Assembly: GCA_921293015.1 (NCBI GenBank) | Contig: OV121094.1 | Location: 1,788,764 to 1,852,763, forward strand | Reading direction: 5' to 3' | Length of the DNA stretch: 64,000 bases | From: Phorcus lineatus | Lineage: Eukaryota > Mollusca > Gastropoda > Trochida > Trochidae | Shown: positions 1 through 11,400 of the stretch, piece by piece | Layout: the number at the start of each line of letters is the position of its first letter | Numbering within the stretch: the stretch's first letter is position 1 | Position numbers and translations under genes: made by a program | The notes under the pieces: generated by a model | The model's database searches: none | Told to the model about the DNA's origin: nothing | What the model saw: the letters and a program-made list of their open reading frames with translations, nothing else

Positions 1-748
1 AAGTTATGGTAGTCAAAGATCTTAATGAATTTTGAAACCATCAACCATGATCATTTAATTTGTTGAAATTTCAATCAAAATGCCAATACTCTTAACTTAT
101 TTTGTCAAGTATATCATGATATACATATCGAAATCATCATAACCACATTCTGAAATTGACTTACCGTGCCCTTTTATTTGCAAAACTTACAGAAAGACAA
201 ATATCTAATAAATGATAAAGAAAACATTTTCCTCAGACTTATTGACTGTGGAAGTGATTGAAATCAACACAATAAAATGAAAGAACTATCAACAATCAGG
301 ATATGCTCATATCCCCTGCCTGCATGATTGACAAGAAATTATTTCATTTGAAAACTCTTTTAAAAAAATGGCTTCATGAAAAAGAGTTACTTTCTAAACA
401 ATTTCAAGCTTTAAAGGCAGAAGTTCATTATTTGCTTCATCCGTTTCTCTTTGCATAATCCTATTTATAATATTGGAGTATTTATACCGAATTTCCAATC
501 TCCTCTTCATCTGGTATTCGTGTGTCAGAGGTGATTGCGAGATTCGAACCTGGGCTTCATCCTTAGAGTCTTATTTCGATTATTTCGATTATGGCGGGGT
601 AGTTTTACTACATGTATTTTATATGTATATTGTCGTTTTATAGTAAACTACCTGACACTTGAAAAAACTATTTCTCTCTCTCTATCTTTATTGATTATCC
701 TCCTGAGAGTTTTATTGATTGCTCAACTAACTATGGAAAAGTAATAAG

Positions 749-895
749 TCTTAAAGCGAGACTGCATCCATCATAGAAATGAGACTCATTGTTTTCTACC
801 CACACTAATTAGTTGCAGTAACGAGGCTCATTAGCTGGAATGTCCATTATATAACGACGAGTCTCTTTTCTATTGTGGACACAGTCGCTCATTAG
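749..895. mobile_element. Small palindromic MITE, about 150 bp
   Basis: The left half (AAGCGAGACTGCATCC and TAGAAATGAGACTC) pairs with the reverse complement of the right half (GAGCGACTGTGTCC and TAGAAAAGAGACTC), giving imperfect inverted ends of about 40 bp. The middle holds ACTAATTAGT and GGCTCATTAGC. No coding capacity. The family is not identified, and the exact ends are uncertain by a few bases. Confidence 0.5.
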
Positions 896-1292
896 ATAGG
901 TAGTATATTCTACTTCCATTGCATCAACTAAACATTAATTTAATATTTTGTAAGATAAATGTTTATCTTATAAATACTGAAAAAGTTTCTGACAATTCAT
1001 TTATATCAAAAGGTTTCAGTTGAAGTCAATAAACTTCATAAACATAGCAAATGAATTATATACTTTCAACTTATGGCCTGCAAACAAAGTTTCACAGCTC
1101 TACATAAGAAAACATAACTACATCTGTACTGTTGGTCAGTATGTTGAAATGTGAGTCTTCTGTATGGTGGTGTTGGAATATTCAAAGACTACTTTTAAAC
1201 GCTACCTATTGTTAATAACTGTTAAATATTTAATATTAGTAAATATATTAGTTAAATATTTAGTAAAATATTTCATATACGGGTCAACATCA

Positions 1293-1675
1293 AGTCTGAT
1301 AAAACCGACTGAGGAATAAAAGTTTATAAAATATTGACTTTATGGAGATTTGAACTCATTCTATCGAGGGCTTTCATCTCTATACAGTGACATGTGGTGC
1401 ACATTCTGATGTAAACTCAGCTATCCAATCGGCAAAAGCACTCAGTATGACTCCCGTGAATCATTTGTTAACTTAATCTTAAAAACGGGATGTTGTGATT
1501 GGTCCGCTAATGACTAGTTTTTGTCTTCATTAAACTGGTGTCAGAACGTGTGCTACATGTGGCTGTGGTCACACCGCGTAAAGAAGAAAGCCCAAGACAG
1601 AACAAGGTCGAATCTCGATAAAGTCAAAACTTTGAAACTTTTATCCCTTGGAACAAAGTCGATTTTGATCAGTCT
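1293..1675. mobile_element. MITE family A, copy 1, about 385 bp
   Basis: The terminal inverted ends read AGTCTGATAAAACCGACT on the left and AGACTGATCAAAATCGACT on the right (reverse complement). They continue for over 100 bp, including TTGACTTTAT.GAGATT. Two more copies lie at 9320-9736 and 33353-33777. It is non-coding, and the mobilising superfamily cannot be told from what I see. Confidence 0.65.
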
Positions 1676-2689
1676 GGGCAAGATCTGACCAAAGCTGGCC
1701 ATTGGGCCACTGATAAACCTATGCAACTATGTCTGTGTTGCTATTAACCCTTCCAACTCTACAAGTCAGAAACCAGACTCAAAAACGTATTTGTTACTGG
1801 TTTCTTATTTGTAAAAGGGTAAATCATATTCCTTTCATGAGTCAGACGAATTCGGCAAGACATATTTGTGTAACTTGTATTGTCCACCATGTTGCCTGCT
1901 ACAGCTCTATAGCAAATCCAACAGTACTTCATGTGGCTAGTTAAACCTTAAATGAGATACTATGTAAATAGAGTTTAGCAAAACAAAATGCAATGACACT
2001 GTAAATGCATTATCATGATGAATATGGAAATATTCTTTCATCGAATGACAAAATCATAAAGAATGCACGTATCTAATCATAAAAATATAGGATTAATATG
2101 CAATTTTACTAAAAACAAAACATGAATTTCTATAAATCATGTCATGAAAAACAGTATACATTCCCACAAAGCGTCAGTCATAGACAGAAAGTATCATGAC
2201 TGACTTAACCAGTAACTCATGAACAAAAACGAGACTCCGTCACAAGTTTCAAGAGACATATTTCTACACACGGGGTTGTATGACATGACATGGCGGGACG
2301 AGACATGCTATGGTACTTGCGCTGATGAGATACATGTGGAGGGACAGACTCAGCTTAGGGTCAAAGGTCATGGGTCGAGAGTCGTATAAGCGCCGCAGAC
2401 AACAAAGGGAGAGAACTACGCGAGGGGTTCTCCACAACAAAAGGACAAGGCCGTTGACGAATCATGCATTTTGTATTAGAATTCATAGGATGCTGCTAAG
2501 GAAACTTTACTTACTGTATCAATTCAAACGGACATCTTACATTTTCTCAAATTTACCAAATTAGTCTATACTTTTCAATGATCTGAATTTATTACACTTT
2601 CAAATAAAAAAGGACAAGGAAGATAATCCCAAAATATCTATTATATTATCAAATGATCATTGAAACACAAAACATTAAAAAATGAAGAC

Positions 2690-3570
2690 TATTGTTATCA
2701 TTTTGATACTTAGGGTGTTATTTTGTTACTTAGGGTGTTATGTGGATACCTAGGGTGTTAATGGTATACCTGGTGTTTTATTTGGATATCTAGGGTGTTA
2801 TTTGGATACTTGCTACTTAATGGTCATTTGGATACCTTGGGTGTTATCTGGATACCTAGGGTGTTATTTGGATACTAAGGGTGTTATTTGAATACCTACA
2901 GTGTTATTGTGATAGCTAGGATGTTATTTAGATACAGAGGGTTTTATATTGATACACATAATATTACTTAATAGTCATTTGGATACCTAGGGTCATTTTC
3001 GATACCTAGGATGCTATCTGGATAAACCAATGTTAATTGCAGCACATAAAACATAAATGGTCATTTGGATACAAAGGGCATAAATTGGATACAAAGGGTG
3101 TTATTTGGATACACATTGTGTTATTTGGATACATAATACATCATTTTGTTATATAGGGTATTATTTTGATACTAGGGTGTTATGTGAAACCATAGTGACA
3201 TAGAACGTTATTTGGTTACAGAGGGTGATATATGGAAAAAAGGGAGTTATTTGGGTACAGTGTGTTATTTGGATACATGGGATGTTATTAAGCTGAATAG
3301 GGTGTTACTGATACTAGCATGTTATTTGGATACATGAGATATTTTCTGATACTAGGGTGTTATTTGGATACATGAGATATTTTCTGATACTAAGGTGTTA
3401 TTTGGAGACATGGGATGTTATTTGGATAACTAAGGCGTTATTTCGTTACACAGGGTGTTATTTGGATAATACGGGTGTTTATTGGATAATTGGGGTGGTA
3501 TTTAGATACAGAGGATGTTATTTGGGCACAGAGTGTTATCAGCACTAGGGTATTATTTGTTTGCACAGAG
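2690..3570. repeat. Decayed 20-bp tandem array (about 40 units)
   Basis: A unit close to GTGTTATTTGGATACCTAGG is repeated with heavy substitution and length change over about 880 bp. Units vary between about 16 and 24 bp. The reading frames across it are repeat artefacts. Confidence 0.85.
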
Positions 3571-4995
3571 TGTTATTTGACCAGCATTTTTGTATCAGTG
3601 CACAAATGGACATTTCAAATTTTAAACTTTGTCTCCCAAAATACTCGGTGCTAACTAAAACTAATGAATTTCTGTGAAGTCTGTGTTAATGACATGTACT
3701 TAAATATATTTGTTCTTATTTGACTTATATTCTTGTTTGTTTTAGCTCAATTATAGAAATATAGTTTGTGAAATGTTTTCATCATTTCTTCATTTAAGTA
3801 TTGATTTGAAAAATAGTTTAGAAATTTAGAAATTTTTAAGTTATGGTATGAGTTCAAGAAAAATGATCAATGCCTAACTCTTGATTTTGGAGTAATTAAA
3901 AGTTGATTATCAACATAGAGCTTTAAATTCTGTGACTAAATCACAGTTGTTTTTTTTTAGTTTCTACGGGGGCATATCTATGAGGGGTAAAGGGAGCAGG
4001 GGGACTTTTTTTTGAGAATCTACAATAAGGTGATCCCCCGTCTTTAACAGGTTTTTTATCATTGTTTTTTTTTTATGATTCATCCTTAGATATCCTTTCT
4101 ATTATAAATGACTTAAACTATTATCAACACCTAAATTTATAACATGAATATAGGCCAACATTTGTTTTTTGATTATTATTAGTATAATGATTCATATTAT
4201 CCTTTTTGGGTTTATTAATTTTAACGAGATAGGCCATTATTAATCTCTTTCGTTATTGATCATAAGATCAAAACAAAATCTAAATGATAAAACTATCTTC
4301 CTCACAACTGATTTTGAGTCAACGGCATGAGGTGAACGTCAGGAGAAACACTTGACAACAGACAACGTGAACAGAGGCAGATGTGCACAACATCGAAACT
4401 GGATGTATTAATTAGACTAGTTAATAAGGCATAACGAAGGAGTAACGAAGGTTGACCTACGTGGCTAACTATCTCACACCACGGTTTCCGGAATGTCATG
4501 TTCGCAGTCCAAGCTGAAACCGCAACAGTTAATTGGGTTGCAGAGACATTAATTAATTAATTGGTTGATTAATTATATAATCCAAGACTTAATAATCACT
4601 TATCGAACCATGCTCTATCAAGAAAGAAATTTTGAAAAGAAATTATTTTCAAAAATATTTTGAAATCAAAATTCGATATCATGAGTAGATTTTCTTTACT
4701 GGAGAACTAATTTGCATTGTTAATTTGTTTATGAATTGATTTAAATTGCTGATAAAAAGGAATATAATGATGAATATGATTTTAAATATAATTAACTGTG
4801 CACACATGCCTCTGTGCTGAAAGCACATTTATCGGTTCTGAGAGATTTCTTTGTCTTGCAGAGAGTTTGCCTACTGCAACAGTTGGCTCGGGAAGGAAAC
4901 TTGTTCGATTTCGTTTTAGATTAAAAACCAAATTAACTGGTTAACTACCAAAAACTTTATAAAGAATTTACAAAATTCAATAAACAAACAAATGT

Positions 4996-5001
4996 TTTAT
5001 T
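4996..5001 (-). promoter_or_regulatory. KCNAB: Candidate poly(A) signal for the Kv-beta gene
   Basis: On the minus strand AATAAA lies about 370 bp after the stop codon. It is the nearest canonical hexamer I noticed downstream. In AT-rich DNA such hexamers are common by chance, so this is only a candidate. Confidence 0.3.
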
Positions 5002-5369
5002 CTAAATTGTAATTTCTAAATATTTTGATGCCATCATGACTATCGTAATTTATATAATGTGAAAATGGTATATATAGTTTTTAAGACAAAAAAATATCTT
5101 TAAAAAGAACAAAAGTCCACTTTCGTATTTCCTTACAAAACATAACAGCACTTTGTAAAACAAATCGAAAACTCCTTAAATGGTAATGAAAAACATCAAC
5201 CAAAACCCCATTTACATGAATACCATCCCTCATTGCTGATACAATCAGCATCTGCTAATGACAATAAATATAGCATTTGTACATTGTTCGTGAGCCAACT
5301 GTTTCAGTTCAAAGGTCGTCTGCCATTACGATGCCATATTTGCGTGGCTGCTAGGAAATAAATGGTCAG

Positions 5370-5480
5370 TTACCACGACAACGTGCACCGCTGTGCCTCT
5401 GGCGGCGACCTCGGAAGGGGTTTGTTATTAAGTACAAGGTCCAAACGCTCTTGAATTTCCAACGTGATTTTGGGGACAAA
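5370..5480 (-). CDS. KCNAB: Kv-beta terminal coding exon 13 (residues 299-334, stop)
   Basis: Encodes [20 protein letters not shown] followed by a tail [16 protein letters not shown] and TAA. The first part matches the family segment [20 protein letters not shown]. The tail after NKP is unlike the vertebrate YSKKDYRS ending and has no match I recognise. The acceptor is TTACCAG, and the phase agrees with exon 12. Confidence 0.85.
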   Translation of the reverse strand, partial: FVPKITLEIQERLDLVLNNKPLPRSPPEAQRCTLSW

Positions 5481-8400
5481 CTGGTAATGGGAAAAAGTGA
5501 TAATTAAGTAATGAGATGGAGCAAGAGACTACAGGTTGGTTCGCTGGGAACTCGATGAAGGTTGACAGTTATACTACTTGCATTGAATGCTGGGTAAAAG
5601 TTAATATTCTACTTGAATTGAATGCTGGGTAAAAGTCAAAATCGGCTAATCTGATGGGAGTTGTCATGAACCATTGATGCTTGACATAAAACACATTCTA
5701 CCATTAAATGTAGAATTCTTATTTAATGAATAAAAATATGATGCCAGCAAACTCAGAGTCAATATTTAGAGCAATGAAATCATTGGAAGAAGCTGGTGAT
5801 GTTTTTCAGTGTTTTAAACATTACATCTCTGCTGATTCATTAAAGAGAGAGTAATGGCAGAGTATTGTCTGTGGGAACCAAATATGAGATGAAATTGCTT
5901 TTCATACAAATATATCTTACAGACATGACTATTCAAGTAATTTCAATCATATTACTCAGTGTTTTGTTAAGCTTGCTTTAAATTTTACAATTTGACAAAG
6001 AATAGCAGGAATTCATATGAAAAATATTTATCTAATAATCATTCAAAAGTTGCTATTCATCAACACTACAGCTGTGAAAAGCGTTGCCATGGCAAACCGA
6101 TCAATACATGTAGATTTGTCTAATTTTGTGGTAAAACTGATAAAACTTTCTTTCCGCATGATGCCAAAAACCAACATGGCCGACAGTACTCACTCTTTTA
6201 AGCGATTTGTTGCAGGCTTTAGAAAATTTCCTACCTGCTGTTAAAGGGTTAATGAAATGATGAAATCAGTTTTGTATCTTCCACGTATTTAACTAATACA
6301 TCAAGGTCAGGGGATCATGACAACTGGTTTTCAAATGAAACTATGCAAAAATTGTTAACATGTAGGCTACAGATGAATGAAAAAGGCACACTCCATGTTA
6401 CAGGTGAAAGTTGTTAATTCTTTTTTAATTAAGTTTATTGCATAAAAACATCATAATCATAACATTATAACGAGATGCGTAAAGACACAACCATCGGAAC
6501 GAGGGAGAGGAATGATGCAGAGTTCAAAATGGAAATCAGTCAAACATCTCACTTGTACATGTATCTGTCGTAAAACATTTTAAAGTCATTGATTCAACAA
6601 AAAATGTATATCTTTTATTAGAAAAAAAATTAAAAAGAGAAGTGCAAATGAAAAAAATTTATTCATTCCGTGAAGCATCGCATCACATGTAAATACAAAA
6701 TGAATTTCTAAGAAAAAGAACTTTGTTTACAAAAGGGAGAACAAAACTTTATAGTTTTCTCCTTTCTGGAAGTCTAATCATTTCTTCATTAGATTTTAAC
6801 TCAACTGAACAACACATATGAAAGCCTGTGTCTCAATGGGTGTCTGTTTCCATAGTTCTAACAGTTCTATTTACATTCTTCGAGGAAAAGAAATCACATC
6901 ATCCAACTCCCCGATTCCGTCCAAACTAAGAAAGTCTAGACGTATAACCAACTTAGCGATGATGATTCCATGCCTTCAAGACGGACAGACCGACTGCAAA
7001 TTGTGCGGCTTATTAGCAGAGCCCACGTAATAAAAGTGTCTGCTCAGCAAAATATAGCTTGTGATTTGCAAAAGAAACTCATGCAGTGTGAGACATACAG
7101 CTGAAAACAGTGCCCTCTGCCAGGCAAACAAGGGAGATAACCACTGACCTGAAGTGCCTGGATGTCCTCGTACAGCTGGTCGACATTGGAAGCCCCGAGT
7201 AATACGCAGTGAACGTGTTCGCTCTTTACACACCATGCTGCAGAAAAAATATGCCTTCGTGTGAAATGTTTTACTTCTTGCCCAGAGAAGATACTCTGTG
7301 ATATTCATGGTATCTAAATCAGCTTTCATACATATCAAAACAAATATTGTGATGATGTTAATTCAAAACATCTAAAATATTCATCCAAAATTCAAAATAC
7401 AAGACAGCAATTTGTTTTCAATGAAAATCGATCAACAGTCTATTGTGTGTGCCAATGCGGAAAAAGACACAAACTATCAGTAGCTACGTCATAAATTCCT
7501 ACCAACCTTGTTCTTATATGAGTGCTTCTCTGTAGAAGCCCTGATTGGATATAATCAAACTTAGTTGCGTAAACACTGACGCCATTTCATTTGAGAAGTC
7601 TCAGTTATTTCAGCATGCACTAGGAAAGCTAAACTTTTTTCAAATGTACACTTTGCCTTTTTGTCTTTTCTTTAGAGAACACATTCACCTTATTATATCT
7701 GCCTTTGAAACTCTGAACCAATATTTTAAATTCCAATAAAGAGGTATAATTTTGGCATAAGATGAATTTTCTAGGCAGAAAATTTTTAGCTGTTAGTAAA
7801 TAAAGAATAGTAAAACATAAAAAACCTATAGATTTTCATTTCATGATAAAAATCCTTCAGTTGGACTCTCCCTTCAAACAACCTAAGACCAATGTATATA
7901 CACACCTATGGCAAGCTGTGCTATAGAACACCCAAGTCTATCAGCTATGACCGCCACCTCCCTCAGTTTTGCTTGCTGGCGACGCCCATCTTCTCCAAGT
8001 ACCTTGTCCTTCAGCCAGCTGTAGCCCTGGAACAGAGACGTACCGCCTTAGTATTCTAATTAATTACTAATTAATAATAAGCCATTTATATAGCTCAAAG
8101 TTTCAGTCAGGCTCGCACGTGTTCATTCATATACTTATATCATTTATGTTACCTTGTCTATTAGTTAGAATTACCCTAGTCTGTTAGAATGTATTTAACA
8201 TCATTTAGATAATACTTAGCATTTGATATATCAATTACTTCATATTAGAGACTGGAGTGTTAAAAACTAATGTTACTGAAAGGGCAAAGACCTCTGGAAA
8301 AAAATGAATAATTTTTTTATGTCATGTTGTTCATTACATGTCATGCATTCGTCATGTTATTCTTGATACATTCAAACACTGACATGTTGTAACAGTTCTC

Positions 8401-11400
8401 AAGGATATCTAAAGAGAAACAATTAATTGTTATGGACCTCTTTACCAAAACAATGTTTCTCTTTATTTTGATGTTTCTTGCAACAAAACCTATTTAAATG
8501 CTCATAAAACCTTTACTTTTACGGTAAATAAGGGTTATGATTTGAATAAACTAAGGAACAAGAAAATGGGACAAAAGTATATAAATCTTCTATAGTTAAA
8601 AACTATGACACATATAGTAAACAACACTGAGCACACAGGAGTGCAGAGGACTGGAGGGAGAGTGGGGGAGGGGGAGTGGGGGGGGGGGGAGAAAATCTCA
8701 ACTAGGATATTTGGTTTCTCTTTCTATATTGCAAGGTGAATTTGATGGATTATTGAAAAAGGATATTTGGTTTCTCTTTCTTTACTGCAAGGTTAATTTG
8801 ATACATCATTAAAAAATCTCAACTAGGATATTCTTCTATTTTCTTCTATATCATAATGAATTTGTATGTGTATCCCATTTTGGTATTCCCTGAACACTTA
8901 GTAACCAAACACTGCATTCCCTTCCACATATTCTCCAAAAAAAAAGAAAAAAGAATGAACTCAAGATCTTGCTATGCTTTCATATACCACTTTTAACACC
9001 TTCAAAAACTTAATAAATAGCTACAATTTTCTAAACCCTTCAAAAGAATAACCATGAAAAACAACATAGAATATCGAAAGTGAAATTGAGTTTCTACAAA
9101 CATCAAGTGAAATCTACCACCAAATGGGAGAGGGATGAGAAAAGATGCGAGGAACGTCAAGAATTTTGCTTGAACATCATGGACTCATCAACTCTGTGAT
9201 CAGATGTGATTTATAAGTATATACCTTCTTGCCCTGCACCTACCATATACACTCTCCCTGAGATGAGGCGGAATTTTAACCTGCCTGGTGGGTTAATAAC
9301 TACATTACCTACAGTATATATCAGTCTGATTCAAATCAAAAGTGTTTGAGAATAAAGTTTTAAAATATTGACTTTATCAAGATTTGAACTCATTCTGCCT
9401 TGGGCTCCCCTCTTCACAAATTGACCGCAGTAACGATGGAAAAACTGTTTAGTGCAGACAAAATCTAATCATTAGCAAACCAAACACATCATCACTTTTA
9501 AAAAGATGGGAGCTATCAAGTGTGATGACAGATTTGAAGGAGTTACTTACCCCCAACCTACTAACATCAAATGCTTTTCCTGAAGGCATTGTGATTGGGT
9601 AATTGAGTTTACTTCAGAACATGCTCTACATGTGGCTGTTGTCAGACCATGTGAAGAGAAAAGCCTAGACAGAACTAGTTTTAATCTCTAAAAAGTCAAT
9701 ATTTCGAAACTTTTATTCGATTTTAATAAGACTGATACTGTATATAATTCAAATCGATATATTCGATCCTGATAAACACACATGGACCACGCACGTCTAC
9801 GGAGAGTGAAACACGAACTGACTGACTACCAGTCCTACTGAAACACTGAGAACTTTGTCAGCATAAAGAGAAAGGTCAGTGATATTCCAACCGATCTCGC
9901 AGTCCATACACGGCCTGATTTCACCTTGAGCGCTGCCCGGGAGTAGATTGGGACACCATCGTCGTACTTCCCCGTTAATATCCCGCTCGCTAGGGGCGAC
10001 CACGTCACTGTACCGATACCTGCAACAAAGTGAATAAGGCAGAAAATTATCTACTTGATTAATGGAATCTCCTCACTTGATTTAACTAATTTTGGAAAAT
10101 AACTTCTACTCAGATTCCCCCTAAATACAAATGTTGCACAATTTTACCCCCAAAACAAAAAAAGAAGGAATATTTCGATATGTATTTCTAAATAAATCTA
10201 AATCTATAATAACTGGGGCTCTTAAAATAAATGGAATTCTTCTGAATTTTGATAAAGTAAACATGAACACTAGTTATCAATGTTTAGGGCTATAATGATA
10301 GGTTTTTGACATTTGTCTTATAAGTATGCTTATCTATCCATGTTAGGGGCTAATCTATCAATGGCAGAGATGAGACATCTGTATCATAAGATACGCTTAC
10401 AGATGTACTTGTTTTGGGCTTAATCTATCAACGGCACAGATCAGACAGCTGTATTTCTAAATTTCATGCATACTTATCCAAGTTAGGGCTCACCTATTTT
10501 ATGGTAGAGTTCGGGCATCTGTATTTCTACTTTCTCCCTCTGGAAGAGATGGTACTCTGCCTGCTCAGCTACAGGCGGGATCAAGTTGAACTGTCTAGCA
10601 ACTGAGTACGCTTCCTGAAAAACGGGAAGTTTCTTAACATATCAGAACTGAAAATAGGTGAGGTGAGGTGACTTGGGATTTAACGCCGCTTTCAAGAGTA
10701 TTTCACTTATCTCACTGCGCTTATCTCACTCAGCTGCTAGTATTATTGCAGGGAGAAAGCCCGCAACACTATTGTGGCTATGTATTGCGGTGAAACCTGC
10801 GAGAATCGCCTGGAACTAGCGAATCATGGGTGGTACTGCGCTGAATTTCAGTGTAGCATTGCACCCAAACCTGACTGCGCGTAGAACAGTTCTCTACTGC
10901 AGACAAAGTTGCCAAGCCTCTGGAGGGATTCAAACCCCGGACCTCTTGATCCAAAACTGAACGGGCTAACCACTGCGCTATGCCGCCCTCAAATTGAATA
11001 TTATACAATTCTACCTGTAAGGGCTACACTGTCAAGGATCATATATTTCATTATAAAGTTGTTACTTTGTCAGTGTGGCATTGCTATTAAAAACAATTAA
11101 ACACTTTTTTATAAATGCAGCGATTAGGAATAGGAAGGTTATAGGTTGGAGTACACTCTTGTATATTTTCCTCATTTCATAAATTGACAAATAGTACAAT
11201 TTATTTATGTTTTCAAACATTTTATGACACCTGAATATTCCTGTACCCCACACTGTCAATCCAGTAATTACAGCTGCATTTGTCTTTTATACATTGTATG
11301 ACAGTCACAGAATATTGATGCAAACTTTCATTGAACATTTTATGTGCACTTCCTTGAATTTTGTACATCATTTTGTACATAATAGTTTGTAATAGCCTTT

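Larger units (their letters stand above)
1..5369. other. Downstream flank of the Kv-beta gene, no gene recognised
   Basis: AT-rich DNA left of the Kv-beta stop codon. It probably includes the 3' UTR on the minus strand just below 5370. Apart from two MITE-like elements and the 20-bp decayed array listed separately, I see no conserved coding segment. Open frames here are short and have no recognisable domain. Confidence 0.6.
8027..9924 (-). other. Kv-beta intron with a triplicated segment and a MITE
   Basis: Contains a purine-rich G run near 8650-8690, a three-copy repeat at 8692-8868 and MITE family A copy 2 at 9320-9736. No other gene is recognised. Confidence 0.6.

Noticed and set aside
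6976-7338. Single 120-residue minus-strand protein
   Set aside because: It reads exon 12 in the wrong frame and runs through both splice sites. The true exon is 7149-7237.
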